64,000 nt of DNA from Geodermatophilus normandii (GCF_003182485.1 NZ_QGTX01000001.1:1818001-1882000), one strand, 5' to 3'. Positions 1 through 9,137 are shown, numbered from the stretch's first letter. Numbers and translations: made by a program. Notes: generated by a model from the letters alone, not told the origin.

Positions 1-1
1 C

Positions 2-715
2 GAGCGGCACCCGGAGCGGGGGCGCGAGCTCGCGGCGCGCTACGGCGTCGACGTCGTCGGCATCGAGGAGGCCGCCGCCCGGGCGCGGGTGCTGCTCCTG
101 GCGGTCAAGCCGCAGGACCTGCCCTCGCTGCTGGTGCTGCTCGCACCCGCCGTGGACGAGGGGCACCTGGTCGTCAGCATCGCGGCCGGCATCTCCACGG
201 CCACGATCGAGGCGGCGCTGCCGGCCGGTGTGCCGGTGGTGCGGGTCATGCCCAACACCCCGGCCCTCGTCGACGAGGGGATGAGCGTGCTGTCGGCCGG
301 CGCCTCCGCGGGCGAGGCGGAGCTGGACGAGGCCGAGGCGCTGCTGTCGACCGTCGGCCGGGTGGCGCGGGTGCCGGAGTACCAGCAGGACGCGGTGACG
401 GCCCTGTCGGGCAGCGGACCGGCCTACTTCTTCTACCTGGTCGAGGCGATGGTCGACGCCGGCGTGCTGCTCGGCCTGCCCCGGGCGCTCACCACGGAGC
501 TGGTGGTCCAGACCGCGCTGGGGTCAGCGGTGATGCTGCGCGAGTCGGGGGAGCACCCGGCCCAGCTGCGCGACGCGGTGAGCAGCCCGGGCGGCACGAC
601 CATCGCCGGCATCCGGGAGCTCGAGCGGCACTCGGTGCGCTCGGCGCTGATCGCGGCCATCGAGGCGGCCGCGGCGCGATCGGTGGAGCTGGGCCGGGCC
701 GACGGGAGCCGGTGA
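2..715 (+). CDS. proC: Pyrroline-5-carboxylate reductase, 5' end missing
   Basis: Catalyses the last step of proline synthesis, the NAD(P)H reduction of 1-pyrroline-5-carboxylate, in the cytoplasm. The visible 237 residues include the family signatures SGSGPAYFF and SSPGGTTIAGI, with VMPNTP in the middle. The gene enters from the left edge, so the N-terminal Rossmann glycine motif and about 30 residues are absent; the full-length family is near 270. The reading frame is open from base 2. It stops about 250 bp before the BldC-like gene, so it probably ends its own transcript. Identification is secure; only the start is unknown. Confidence 0.95.
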   Translation, partial: ERHPERGRELAARYGVDVVGIEEAAARARVLLLAVKPQDLPSLLVLLAPAVDEGHLVVSIAAGISTATIEAALPAGVPVVRVMPNTPALVDEGMSVLSAGASAGEAELDEAEALLSTVGRVARVPEYQQDAVTALSGSGPAYFFYLVEAMVDAGVLLGLPRALTTELVVQTALGSAVMLRESGEHPAQLRDAVSSPGGTTIAGIRELERHSVRSALIAAIEAAAARSVELGRADGSR

Positions 716-967
716 CGATAACCCGCCCGTGGACACCCTGCGGGGACGCAGCGTCACCGTGTCGACACATCGACGGGGAGACGCGCCGATACGGCTGTGA
801 AGCGAGTTGCATAGGTGTAGTTCTGCCAGGGACGGACCGTTCCCCGTGTCCGTTTCTTCCATCGCTTCCGTCACGCGGGTCCCCCTACTCTCTGTATCAG
901 CACGTGCGTGTCCCGTAGCCGGTGGGGAAGCCGGCGCCCGACTCGTGCTAGGTCCGGAGAGCTGATC

Positions 968-1309
968 ATGACCATGCCCCAGCGCACCAACGCCGCCTAC
1001 GTCCGCCCGGCCGTCCCCGGCCCGCGGCCCATGGCCCGCCCGATCCCGGCCGCTGCCATGGCCCGCCCGGTCGGCCCGGCCCACCCCGCCGCGATGCCCG
1101 TCGGCCGCCCGGCCGTCCCGCAGCCGCGCGCCGCCGTCACCTTCCTGACCGTCGCCGAGGTCGCCAGCATGATGCGCGTCTCGAAGATGACCGTGTACCG
1201 CCTCGTGCACGCCGGCGAGCTGTCCGCCGTCCGCGTCGGCCGCTCGTTCCGCGTCCCGGAGCGCGCCGTCCAGGACTACCTGCGCGACGCCTACACCGAC
1301 ATCGCCTGA
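968..1309 (+). CDS. BldC-like excisionase-family DNA-binding protein
   Basis: Small DNA-binding protein of 113 residues. The C-terminal 60 residues form a MerR/excisionase-type winged helix (LTVAEVASMMRVSKMTVYRL, then VGRSFRVPERAVQDYL), as in actinobacterial BldC-family regulators. The first 50 residues are a Pro/Ala/Met/Arg-rich tail of low complexity. ATG at 968 is preferred because CGGAGAG lies just upstream; an upstream GTG in frame at 908 lacks such a site. It stands alone between proC and bS22. In Streptomyces a BldC-like gene sits at the matching place near bldN (from memory). Target genes cannot be read from sequence. Confidence 0.85.
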   Translation: MTMPQRTNAAYVRPAVPGPRPMARPIPAAAMARPVGPAHPAAMPVGRPAVPQPRAAVTFLTVAEVASMMRVSKMTVYRLVHAGELSAVRVGRSFRVPERAVQDYLRDAYTDIA

Positions 1310-1362
1310 GCAGGACCCCCCACCCCGGGCGGAGGCCCGGTCCAGCACGTCAGCAGCGCCCT

Positions 1363-1381
1363 CACCCGGCCTTTCCGGGTG
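1363..1381 (+). terminator. Possible hairpin terminator after the BldC-like gene
   Basis: CACCCGG and CCGGGTG form a perfect 7-bp stem around a CCTTT loop about 55 bp after the stop codon. There is no T tract, so an intrinsic terminator role is only plausible, as is common in high-GC actinobacteria. Confidence 0.4.
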
Positions 1382-1431
1382 GGATCCGTCCGGCCCGGTT
1401 CCCGCGGCAGCGTCGCCGCGGGGGCGCCGGG

Positions 1432-1437
1432 TAGGCT
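1432..1437 (+). promoter_or_regulatory. Candidate -10 element for bS22
   Basis: TAGGCT matches the actinobacterial TANNNT -10 element and lies 130 bp before the bS22 start. The 15 bases from here (TAGGCTCGGACGCCG) recur exactly in front of the menJ-like gene at 33256, which supports a functional promoter core. No good -35 is visible. Confidence 0.5.
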
Positions 1438-1567
1438 CGGACGCCGAGCGACACCCCGGCCCCGGCCGGAGCCGTCGCACACGAGCTGATCCACACTCGC
1501 GTGGCGTCCGGTTCCGCCCCCGTGGCCCCCGGCGCGACACGCGGCCACGACGTCGGGAGCAGGACAC

Positions 1568-1666
1568 ATGGGTTCGGTCATCAAGAAGCGCCGCAAGCGG
1601 ATGGCGAAGAAGAAGCACCGCAAGCTGCTCAAGAAGACCCGCGTTCAGCGTCGCAACAAGAAGTGA
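1568..1666 (+). CDS. Small ribosomal subunit protein bS22 (AURKAIP1/COX24 domain), 32 aa
   Basis: A 32-residue, extremely basic peptide beginning [19 protein letters not shown] and ending in RRNKK. This is the short AURKAIP1/COX24-domain protein found throughout actinobacteria and identified as an extra small-subunit protein, bS22, in mycobacterial ribosomes. GGAGCAGGA lies just upstream of the ATG. The position after a BldC-like gene and before an epimerase gene is typical. The epimerase gene starts 10 bp later, so the two are probably co-transcribed. Confidence 0.9.
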   Translation: MGSVIKKRRKRMAKKKHRKLLKKTRVQRRNKK

Positions 1667-1676
1667 GCTGACGCTC

Positions 1677-2795
1677 GTGCCGCCCGCCGTCGTCCTCGTC
1701 ACCGGTGTCAGCCGGTGGCTGGGAGGTGCGCTGGCGGCCGAGCTCGCTCGCGACCCGGCCATCGACAGGGTCATCGGGGTCGACACCGTCCCCCCGTCGG
1801 CGGAGCTGCTCCGCCGTCTCGGTCGCACCGAGTTCGTGCGCGCCGACATCCGCAACCCGATGATCGGCAAGGTCATCAGCACCGCGGCGGTCGACACCGT
1901 CGTGCACATGAACATCAGCTCCACGCCCGCCGGGTCCGGCGGCCGGGGGCCGATGAAGGAGCTCAACGTCATCGGCACGATGCAGCTCCTCGCCGCCTGC
2001 CAGCGCGCGCCCTCGGTGCGCCGGCTGGTGCTCAAGTCGACCAGCGCCGTCTACGGCGCCTCGCCGCGCGACCCCGCCGTCTTCACCGAGGCGATGCAGG
2101 CCCGGCGGGTGCCCTCGGGCGGGTTCGCCAAGGACAGCCTCGACATCGAGGGCTACGTGCGGTCCTTCGCGCGCCGCCGCCCCGACGTCGGGGTCGCCGT
2201 CCTGCGGTTCACCAACTTCATCGGCCCGCGCATCGACTCCGTGCTGTCCGGGTTCCTGCGCATGCCGGTCGTCCCGACCGCGCTGGGCTACGACGCCCGC
2301 GTCCAGCTGCTGCACGAGGACGACGCGCTGGGCGTGCTCACCCAGGCCACCACCGGGGACTTCGCCGGCACCGTCAACGTCGGGGGAGAGGGCACGTTGC
2401 TCCTGTCGCAGGTCATCCGCCGGCTGGGCCGCCTGCAGCTGCCGGTGCCCTCGCCGGCGCTCGGCTCCCTGGGCCGGCTCACCCGGCGCTTCGGCTTCGT
2501 GGACTACTCCCCCGAGCAGATGCGCTTCCTCAACTTCGGCCGCGTCGTCGACACCACGGTGCTGCGCACCGAGTTCGGCTACACGCCCCGCTACACCACC
2601 GCCGAGGCCCTGGCCGACTACGCGCACACCGCACCGCCCGTGATCCCGCCGGAGCTCGTGGCCGACGTGACCACGCGGGCCCAGCAGCTCGTCGCGCGCG
2701 CCGGGTCGGTCGCCTCCTCGGTGGGGACGACGGTGCACGGGCGGCTGCGGCCCGCGCCGGCGCCGCCGGGCCTGCGGGCGGTGCGCGATGCCTGA
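1677..2795 (+). CDS. NAD-dependent epimerase/dehydratase (extended SDR family)
   Basis: A 372-residue extended short-chain dehydrogenase/reductase. The N-terminus VLVTGVSRWLGGALAAEL is a slightly degenerate TGxxGxxG Rossmann motif; VVHMNISS and STSAVYG follow at the places expected for the NAD-binding and catalytic strands, and FTNFIGPRIDSV is typical of nucleotide-sugar epimerase relatives. The substrate is unknown. The GTG start lies 10 bp after bS22, and its end overlaps the acyltransferase gene by 8 bp, so the two are translationally coupled. The pairing with a PlsC-type enzyme suggests envelope lipid or glycolipid metabolism, which is inference. Confidence 0.85.
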   Translation: MPPAVVLVTGVSRWLGGALAAELARDPAIDRVIGVDTVPPSAELLRRLGRTEFVRADIRNPMIGKVISTAAVDTVVHMNISSTPAGSGGRGPMKELNVIGTMQLLAACQRAPSVRRLVLKSTSAVYGASPRDPAVFTEAMQARRVPSGGFAKDSLDIEGYVRSFARRRPDVGVAVLRFTNFIGPRIDSVLSGFLRMPVVPTALGYDARVQLLHEDDALGVLTQATTGDFAGTVNVGGEGTLLLSQVIRRLGRLQLPVPSPALGSLGRLTRRFGFVDYSPEQMRFLNFGRVVDTTVLRTEFGYTPRYTTAEALADYAHTAPPVIPPELVADVTTRAQQLVARAGSVASSVGTTVHGRLRPAPAPPGLRAVRDA

Positions 2796-3699
2796 GGCCC
2801 GCGTCATCCGGCTGCGTCCCGACGACGACGGGCAGCCGCACGTCCCGCAGCCGCCGGACCCCGGCTGGGACGAACAGGTGGCCGGCGGGCTGGACTTCCT
2901 CCGCAGGCGGCTGACCGGCGAGTACGAGACGGACGAGTTCGGCTTCGACACCGACCTCACCGACCACGTGCTGCTGCCGGCCCTGCGGCCGCTGTTCTCC
3001 CGGTGGTTCCGGGTCGAGACCCACGGCGTGGAGAACGTCCCCAGCGACGGCGGGGCGCTGGTGGTGGCCAACCACTCCGGCACGGTCCCGGTCGACGCGC
3101 TCATGACCACCGTCGCGCTGCACGACGACCACCCCGCGCAGCGCAGGTTCCGGCTGCTCGGCGCCGACCTGGTGTTCGACCTCCCGGTGGTGGGCTCCCT
3201 GGCGCGCAAGTTCGGCGCCACGCTCGCCTGCAGCGAGGACGCCGAGCGACTACTGTGCGCCGACGAACTGGTCGGCGTCTTCCCGGAGGGCTTCAAGGGC
3301 ATCGGCAAGCCCTTCCGCGAGCGGTACACCCTGCAGCGGTTCGGCCGAGGTGGTTTCGTCACGGCGGCTCTACGCACCGGCAAGCCGATCATCCCGTGCG
3401 CCATCGTCGGCGCCGAGGAGATCTACCCGATGATCGGCAACGCGAAGACGCTCGCGCGGCTGCTCGGGCTGCCCTACTTCCCGGTGACGCCGACGTTCCC
3501 CGCGCTCGGACCGCTCGGGCTGGTGCCGCTGCCGTCGAAGTGGCTCATCGCCTTCGGGGAGCCGATCGAGACGGCGCACTACGGCCCCGCGGCCGCCGAG
3601 GACCCGATGCTGGTGTTCAACCTGACCGACCAGGTCCGCGAGACCATCCAGCAGTCGATCTACCGGCTCCTCCTGCAGCGCAGCTCCGTCTTCAGCTGA
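2788..3699 (+). CDS. PlsC-like lysophospholipid/glycerolipid acyltransferase
   Basis: A 303-residue acyltransferase of the 1-acyl-glycerol-3-phosphate acyltransferase type. The HX4D-like motif is seen in VANHSGTVPVD, and the glycerol-phosphate binding block in VFPEGFKGIGKPFRERY. About 75 residues precede the domain and are acidic. It probably acts on membrane lipid precursors at the inner face of the membrane. The ATG start overlaps the epimerase gene. It is convergent with the HAD phosphatase gene; the 142 bp between them holds no clear terminator. Confidence 0.85.
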   Translation: MPEARVIRLRPDDDGQPHVPQPPDPGWDEQVAGGLDFLRRRLTGEYETDEFGFDTDLTDHVLLPALRPLFSRWFRVETHGVENVPSDGGALVVANHSGTVPVDALMTTVALHDDHPAQRRFRLLGADLVFDLPVVGSLARKFGATLACSEDAERLLCADELVGVFPEGFKGIGKPFRERYTLQRFGRGGFVTAALRTGKPIIPCAIVGAEEIYPMIGNAKTLARLLGLPYFPVTPTFPALGPLGLVPLPSKWLIAFGEPIETAHYGPAAAEDPMLVFNLTDQVRETIQQSIYRLLLQRSSVFS

Positions 3700-3841
3700 C
3701 CCGTGACGGGTGCGGGCCCGGAGGGTCCGCCGAGGAGCGGGCCGGAGCCGCGCTGGCGAGCCGGGGACGGCAGTCGATCGCGGGCGCCGGCAGCGGTCGC
3801 CCCGCGAGGCGCGCCGAGGAGTGAGGGCCGGAGGCCGACGA

Positions 3842-4750
3842 TCAGAGCAGGCGCCTGCGGCGGAAGGCGAGGGCGCCGCCGACGGCGCCGCCGGTGAGGG
3901 CCGCCGCGGCGACGGTCGGGACGCCGATCCGGGCGGCCTTGCGGCCGGTGCGGAAGTCGCGGATGGTCCAGTCGCGGGAGCGGGCGACGGCGCGCAGCTC
4001 GGTGTCGGGGTTCACCGCGACCGCCGTCCCGGTGAGCGTGAGCATCGGCAGGTCGTTGGCCGAGTCGCTGTAGGCGGTGCAGCGCGCGAGGTCCAGCCCC
4101 TCCCGCTCGGCCAGCGCCCGCACCGCCTCGGCCTTGGCCTCCCCGTGCATGAGCTCGCCGACCAGCCGGCCGGTGTAGCAGCCGTCGACGACCTCGGCCA
4201 CCGTGCCCAGCGCGCCGGTGAGTCCCAGGCGGTGGGCGATGATCCGCGCCAGCTCGACCGGCGTCGCGGTGACCAGCCAGACCCGCTGCCCGGCGTCGAG
4301 GTGCTGCTGGGCGAGGTTGCGGGTGCCCGACCAGATCCGGTCGGCCATGAGCTCGTCGTAGATCTCCTCGCCGGCGTCGACGATCTCCGACACCTCGCGG
4401 CCGGCGACGAAGGCCAGCGCGGTCTCGCGGATGGTGAGCATGTCGCCGGCGCTCTCGTTGCCGGCGACGCGGAACTTCGCCTGCTGCCACGCGAAGCGCG
4501 CGATGTCCCGGGAGGTCAGGTACTTGCGGGAGGCCAGGCCGCGGGCGAACCAGAACAGCGAGGCGCCCATCATCATCGTGTTGTCGACGTCGAAGAACGC
4601 GGCGGCGGTGCGGTCGGCCACCACGGTCGGGACCGGCTCGACCTCGGCGGCGGCCGCGGACGCGGCGCCCGCGACGTGCGCGCGGATCTCGTCCTCGGTC
4701 GGTGCCCCGGCGTCCTGCTTGCGGCGGCCGCGGAACGGCAGACCCGGCAC
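3842..4750 (-). CDS. HAD-IB family hydrolase (SerB/PSP-like phosphatase)
   Basis: A 302-residue HAD superfamily phosphatase. Motif I is [10 protein letters not shown], motif II lies near [12 protein letters not shown], and motif III/IV is DSANDLPML, the pattern of HAD-IB enzymes such as phosphoserine phosphatase. A basic, probably membrane-proximal tail ([12 protein letters not shown]) ends the protein. The GTG start is chosen because AGGGGAGGGA lies 4-5 bases upstream. The same reading frame remains open far upstream into the DUF5667 gene, but that join is artificial. Substrate unknown; relatives act on phosphoserine or lysophosphatidic acid. Confidence 0.85.
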   Translation of the reverse strand: MPGLPFRGRRKQDAGAPTEDEIRAHVAGAASAAAAEVEPVPTVVADRTAAAFFDVDNTMMMGASLFWFARGLASRKYLTSRDIARFAWQQAKFRVAGNESAGDMLTIRETALAFVAGREVSEIVDAGEEIYDELMADRIWSGTRNLAQQHLDAGQRVWLVTATPVELARIIAHRLGLTGALGTVAEVVDGCYTGRLVGELMHGEAKAEAVRALAEREGLDLARCTAYSDSANDLPMLTLTGTAVAVNPDTELRAVARSRDWTIRDFRTGRKAARIGVPTVAAAALTGGAVGGALAFRRRRLL

Positions 4751-4838
4751 GGGCTCCCTCCCCTGGGGTGGTCCCGCCGCCTCCCGGGCGGCACCCGGCG
4801 ACACTACCGAGCGGCCGCCCGGGAGCCGGAGCCGGACC

Positions 4839-6025
4839 TCAGCACAGGACGGGCACCAGGCGGCACACGCCCAGGGGGTCGGGGAGCGGGCCGGACGGCG
4901 CGGTGGGAGTCGCCGGCGCGCTGCCGTCCCCGGGGGAGCGGGAGCGTCGGCGCCGGGATCGGCAGGCCCCCGGTCGGTGCGGACGGGGACGTCGTGGGTG
5001 CGCTGCCCCCGCCGGAGGGCGCGCTGCCGCCGCCGGGTGCCGTGCCGCCGGAGCCGGCGGAGCCCCGCCGGAGGAGGGCGGGGCCGCGGGTGCACCCGAG
5101 GGGGGGGACGACGGCGCGGGCGACGACGGGGCGGCCGGCCCGTCCGTGACCGGGCCTCGGGCCGGCGGTCGGAGCGGGCGGCGCGGCCGGGGCGGAGGGG
5201 TCCGGCGTCGCGGGGCCGCGCAGGGCGCGGGCACGGGCCGAGGTCGTCGGCGCCGGCGACCGCGGGGCCGGTGGGGCAGTCCAGGGCCGCCTCCAGGTCC
5301 GCCGCGCGGGTGCCGACCGCACCGAGCAGCCCCAGGGAGCGGGTGGCCGCGTCCCCGGCGTCGGCGGGCAGGGCGGCCTGCAGGCCGGCGAGGCCGTCGC
5401 CCTGGTCCTGCGCCCAGCCGCTGAGGACCGACAGCGGGCCGGCGTCGCCGCCGGCCACCGCCTGCGTGAGCACCAGGGCGGCGCCCTCGGAGGTCTGGGC
5501 GTCCATGGTGGCGAGGGTGTCGAGCACCAGGTCCGCCGGCGGCGCCGTCGCGGAGCCGTCGACCAGCCGGTCGAGCTCCCGCAGCCTGGTGGTGGCGAAC
5601 TCCAGCAGGGTCAGCCCCCGCTCGTCGCCGGCCAGCGCGAGCTGGGTCTGCTCGGTGCCCCGCTTGAGGCCGTAGAGCGCGTCCCCCGGCTCGGCGTCGG
5701 TGGACAGCGCGACCAGGCTGCCCAGCGCCGTGACCGCCACGGCCGCACCGGCGACGCCGGCGGCGAGCCGGGCCCGCCAGGCCGGACGGCGTCCCGGCCG
5801 GGCCGCCCGCAGTCGCGCCAGGCCGCGGCGGGGCTCCGGCTCGGGCTCGGGCGAGCGGACGGCGGCCATCGCCACCAGCCGGGCGCGGGTGGCGGCGCGG
5901 AAGTCCGGCGACGGCTCGTCGTCGAGGTCGGTGGCGAGCGCGCGCAGCCGGTCCTCGAGGGCCGCCTCGCGCCCGTGCACGGACGCGCGGCGGGACGCCC
6001 CCGCGGCGTCGTGCCGGTCGCTCAC
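4839..6025 (-). CDS. DUF5667 single-pass membrane protein, probable anti-sigma factor, frameshifted tail
   Basis: The first 260 residues read cleanly: a cytoplasmic helical region ([20 protein letters not shown]), a membrane helix near residues 80-105, then a DUF5667-type segment with [18 protein letters not shown]. The remaining Pro/Ser/Gly-rich tail can be followed only by changing frame four times, ending in [19 protein letters not shown] and a stop. The changes fall in C/G runs, so assembly error is likely. The GTG start has GGAGGA five bases upstream. It lies directly downstream of the ECF sigma gene, the place of the anti-sigma factor RsbN beside bldN in Streptomyces, so regulation of that sigma factor is the inferred role. 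Confidence 0.75.
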
Positions 6026-6143
6026 CTGGGTCCTCCGGTCGGTCGGTGGGGACGCGGTCGACCGGAGCAACGACGCGCGGACGCCGGCGTTACGGCCGTC
6101 CGGGGGCTGACGACGTGGTCTCCCCCGGACGGGGGCACACCCG

Positions 6144-6944
6144 TCACCGGAGCCCCTCCGGCAGCAGGGCGGCCAGCCGCCGCACCGCGCGGTGCTGCAG
6201 CGCCTTGACCGCGCCGTCCTTCTTGCCCATGACCGCCGCGGTCTCCGACACCGACAGGCCCTGCAGGAAGCGCAGCGAGATGCACTCCTGCTGCTCGCTG
6301 CCCAGCTGGCGGACGCACGCGAGCAGCTGCTCGTTGGTCAGGCGGGCGACGACGGCGTCCTCGGGCCCGTCGGTGGCCTGGTCGGCGTCGCGCATGTCCG
6401 CGGTGGTGACCTCGAGCCGGAACCGGCTGCTCTTCACGTGGTCGCGGATGATGTTGCGCGCGATCGTCACCAGCCAGGCGCCGACGTCGCGGCCCTGGAA
6501 GGACAGCGAGTCGATGCGGCGCAGCGCGCGGACGAACGTCTCGCTGGTGAAGTCCTCGGCCTGCGCGCGGTCGCCCACCCGGTGCAGGACGTAGCGGTGG
6601 ACCAGAGTCACGTAGTGGTCGTAGAGGCGCCCGAACGCCTCGGCGTCGCCGTCCTGCGCCTGCCGGACCAGCCCCCAGACGTCGACCCGGTCGCCGGGCA
6701 GGTCCTGCTCGAGCGCCGCCAGCTCCTCGGCGAGGACGGCGTCGTCCTCCTCGGTCCCCGGGACGGCCTCCGGAGCGGGGCCGGCGACGACGTCCGGCTC
6801 GAGCCGGTCCCCGGCGGACGCCGGCACCGCGGGCACGGCCTCCACGCTGGTGCGCGGCCAGGGCGTCGGACGGGGACGCGGACCGGGCCGCCGCCCGGCC
6901 GGGACGGCGGACGACCGCTCGTCCACGGGGCGCGGTGGCGGCAT
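6144..6944 (-). CDS. ECF RNA polymerase sigma factor, BldN-like, with N-terminal extension
   Basis: A 266-residue ECF sigma factor. Region 2 starts near residue 100 ([20 protein letters not shown], then [14 protein letters not shown]); region 4 lies at the C-terminus ([20 protein letters not shown], then [17 protein letters not shown]). About 88 residues rich in Pro, Arg and acidic residues precede region 2. Streptomyces BldN carries a similar pro-region of about 86 residues (from memory). The ATG is chosen with GAGGAGGTC upstream. It is transcribed towards the DUF5667 gene and divergently from the acyl-CoA synthetase. The likely role is control of a developmental or envelope regulon. Confidence 0.88.
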   Translation of the reverse strand: MPPPRPVDERSSAVPAGRRPGPRPRPTPWPRTSVEAVPAVPASAGDRLEPDVVAGPAPEAVPGTEEDDAVLAEELAALEQDLPGDRVDVWGLVRQAQDGDAEAFGRLYDHYVTLVHRYVLHRVGDRAQAEDFTSETFVRALRRIDSLSFQGRDVGAWLVTIARNIIRDHVKSSRFRLEVTTADMRDADQATDGPEDAVVARLTNEQLLACVRQLGSEQQECISLRFLQGLSVSETAAVMGKKDGAVKALQHRAVRRLAALLPEGLR

Positions 6945-7145
6945 GCGGGACGTCGACCTCCTCGTCGGCCCGCCGAGCCGCGACGGCTCGCCCGACGGGG
7001 GTCCTCCCAGCTCGGCGGTGTCCCGCGGTGCTGCGGGTCCTCTCCCATGGTGACAACATGACTGCGAACCGTCCACGTCGGCCGGCCGAGTGGCACCCCG
7101 CGGTACCTCCCCGGGGGGACCGGCCGCCGCCCGCAGGAGGTGTCC

Positions 7146-8660
7146 GTGACCCCGCCGGGAACCGGGATGTCGACCCCGACGGGGCTGGCCGCCCTCGTGC
7201 GCGCCGCGGCCGGGGAGCGACCCGAGGCCCCCGCCGTCGTCGACGGCGGGACGCGGCTGTCCTGGCGCGAGCTCGACGCGCTCGTCGACCGCGCCGCCGC
7301 CGGGTACGCCGCCCGCGGGCTGGCGGCGGGGGACCGGGTGGCGGTGCAGCTCCCCAACGGCGTCGACTGGCTGCGGGCGGTGCTCGGCGCCCTGCGCGCC
7401 GGGCTCGTCGTCGTCCCGGTGAACACCGGCTACACCGACCCCGAGCTCGCGCACCTGCTCACCGACTCCGGCGCCGCCCTGCTGGTCGCGGCCGCCGACC
7501 GCCCCGCGCCGGGCGGCGTCCCCGTGGTGGCCGGACCACCCGACGGCGACGGCCCGCCGCCCGTGGACCCCGACGACCCCGACGCGCTGTCGTTCCTGGC
7601 CTACACCAGCGGCACCACCGGCCGGCCCCGCGGCGCGATGCTCACCGCGGGGGCGCTGCGCGCCAACCAGCAGCAGTGCCTGGCGATGCAGCCGCCGCCG
7701 GTCCGCCCCGACGACCGCGTGCTCCTGGTCCTGCCGCTCTTCCACGTCTACGGCCTCAACGCCGGCTTCGGCCTGGTGGCGGCGACCGGCGCGTGCGCCG
7801 TGCTGCAGCCGGCCTTCGACCCGCGGGCGTCGCTGGAGGTCATGGAGCGCGAGCAGGTCACCGCGGTCCCGGGCGCGCCGCCGATGTACCAGGCCTGGCT
7901 GGCCGTCGCCGACGCCGACGGCAGCGACGCCGGGCTGCGGCGGGCGTTCGCCGCGGTCCGCATCGCCTCCTCGGGTGCCGCGCCGCTGCCGCAGGAGACC
8001 TGGACGGCGATGCGCGACCGCGCCGCCGTCCGGGTGTGGGAGGGCTACGGCCTCACCGAGGCCTGCCCGGTGGTGGCCAGCACCCTGGCGACCGGCCGCG
8101 CCAAGCCCGCCTGCATCGGCGGCCCGGTGCCCGGCGTCGAGGTCGCCCTGCGCGGAGCGGCGGGCGACGTCGAGGAGGAGGGGCCGGGGGAGCTGTTCGT
8201 GCGCGGGGCCAACCTGTTCGCCGGGTTCTGGCCCGACGGCGCCGACGGCCCCGACGACGACGGCTGGCTGACCACCGGCGACCTCGCCTACCGCGACCGC
8301 GACGGCGACCTGCACCTGGTCGACCGGCGCAGCGACCTCGTGCTGGTCAGCGGCTTCAACGTCTACCCGGCCGAGGTGGAGCGGGTGCTCGACGCCCACC
8401 CCGCCGTCACCGAGAGCGCGGTCATCGGGCTCCCCGACGCCCGGACCGGGGCGGCCGTGCGGGCCGTCGTCGTCCTGGCGCCGGGCGCGCAGGCGACCGC
8501 CGAGGAGCTGCGGGCCCACGCCGCCTCCGCCCTGGCGCGCTACAAGGTGCCGACGTCGATCACCTTCCGGCCGGAGCTGCCGCACTCGCTGACGGGCAAG
8601 GTGAGCCGGGCGCGGCTGCGCGAGCTCGGGCTGCCGGCGGTCGACGAGGACGTCCCGTGA
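7146..8660 (+). CDS. AMP-dependent acyl-CoA synthetase
   Basis: A 504-residue adenylate-forming enzyme that activates a carboxylic acid as an acyl-AMP and transfers it to CoA. The P-loop-like A3 motif is YTSGTTGRPRGAM near residue 153, A5 is YGLTEACPV, A7 is TTGDLAYRD, and the C-terminal hinge and lysine region is YKVPTSITF with SLTGKVSRARL. GTG 7146 is chosen over GTG 7140 because AGGAGG ends five bases before it. It overlaps the glutaredoxin-like gene by four bases. The substrate is probably a fatty or aromatic acid and is not resolved. Confidence 0.88.
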   Translation: MTPPGTGMSTPTGLAALVRAAAGERPEAPAVVDGGTRLSWRELDALVDRAAAGYAARGLAAGDRVAVQLPNGVDWLRAVLGALRAGLVVVPVNTGYTDPELAHLLTDSGAALLVAAADRPAPGGVPVVAGPPDGDGPPPVDPDDPDALSFLAYTSGTTGRPRGAMLTAGALRANQQQCLAMQPPPVRPDDRVLLVLPLFHVYGLNAGFGLVAATGACAVLQPAFDPRASLEVMEREQVTAVPGAPPMYQAWLAVADADGSDAGLRRAFAAVRIASSGAAPLPQETWTAMRDRAAVRVWEGYGLTEACPVVASTLATGRAKPACIGGPVPGVEVALRGAAGDVEEEGPGELFVRGANLFAGFWPDGADGPDDDGWLTTGDLAYRDRDGDLHLVDRRSDLVLVSGFNVYPAEVERVLDAHPAVTESAVIGLPDARTGAAVRAVVVLAPGAQATAEELRAHAASALARYKVPTSITFRPELPHSLTGKVSRARLRELGLPAVDEDVP

Positions 8661-8908
8661 CCGGGCCCGCCGAGCGGCTGGAGCTGCTGACCCGCGCCGG
8701 CTGCCACCTGTGCGTCACCGCGGCCGAGACGCTGGGGCGGATCGCCGCCGAGGCGGGCGTGGGCACCCGCGAGGTCGACGTCGACGCCGACCCGGAGCTG
8801 CAGGCCGAGTACGGCGACCGCGTGCCGGTGGTGCTGCTCGACGGTCGCGAGCACTCCTACTTCACCGTCGACGTCCCCCGCCTGCGCCGCGACCTCGGGA
8901 TCGGCTAG
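8657..8908 (+). CDS. Glutaredoxin-family (DUF836-like) thiol protein
   Basis: An 83-residue thioredoxin-fold protein. It opens with LELLTRAGCHLCVTA, giving a CHLC redox centre, followed by DVDADPELQAEYGDRVPVVLLDG, which holds the cis-proline loop (VPV) of glutaredoxins. The start GTG overlaps the stop of the synthetase gene (GTGA), so translation is coupled. Proteins of this type are often found just upstream of rex and hemA in actinobacteria. It probably acts as a small cytoplasmic dithiol reductant; its partner is unknown. Confidence 0.88.
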   Translation: MTGPAERLELLTRAGCHLCVTAAETLGRIAAEAGVGTREVDVDADPELQAEYGDRVPVVLLDGREHSYFTVDVPRLRRDLGIG

Positions 8909-8912
8909 CGGG

Positions 8913-8944
8913 CCACCCGGAAGGGGCGGCCGACGCCCGGGTGG
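8913..8944 (+). terminator. Hairpin after the glutaredoxin-like gene
   Basis: CCACCCGG and CCGGGTGG form an 8-bp stem starting five bases after the stop codon, with an inner GGGCG/CGCCC pairing possible. There is no T tract. It probably separates this operon from rex. Confidence 0.5.
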
Positions 8945-9009
8945 GTATGGTCTCGGACACAGCGCCGCGCATCCGCGCAGGCCCGGGGCCTGCGGCTGGG
9001 TGCGCGACT

Positions 9010-9038
9010 TTGTTCCTGCGTTCACAAGCGGTTACCGT
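9010..9038 (+). promoter_or_regulatory. rex promoter with overlapping Rex operator
   Basis: TTGTTCCTGCGTTCACAA (9010-9027) matches the Rex box TTGTGAANNNNTTCACAA: the right half is perfect and the left half has four of seven. A -35-like TTGTTC at 9010 and a -10-like TACCGT at 9033 are separated by 17 bp, so the operator covers the -35 and spacer. This predicts autorepression of rex when NADH is low relative to NAD+. It lies about 110 bp before the rex start. Confidence 0.7.
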
Positions 9039-9137
9039 GGCTGTCGCCGGGTGGTCCACCGCCCGGATCCCCGATGTCGTCCGCCCCCGCAGGCTCCCGC
9101 CGGCGCCCGGGCGCGACCGCTGTGGAGTAGGCCCGTG

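Noticed and set aside
3842..6070. A single open frame seems to fuse the DUF5667 membrane protein to the HAD phosphatase (742 residues).
   Set aside because: The middle part is arginine/proline-rich out-of-frame sequence, the real DUF5667 end lies in another frame with its own stop, and the HAD gene has its own GTG and a strong ribosome site.
6144..8585. An 800-codon minus-strand frame extending the sigma factor upstream.
   Set aside because: The extension is antisense to the acyl-CoA synthetase; the ATG at 6944 has a ribosome site and gives a sensible protein.
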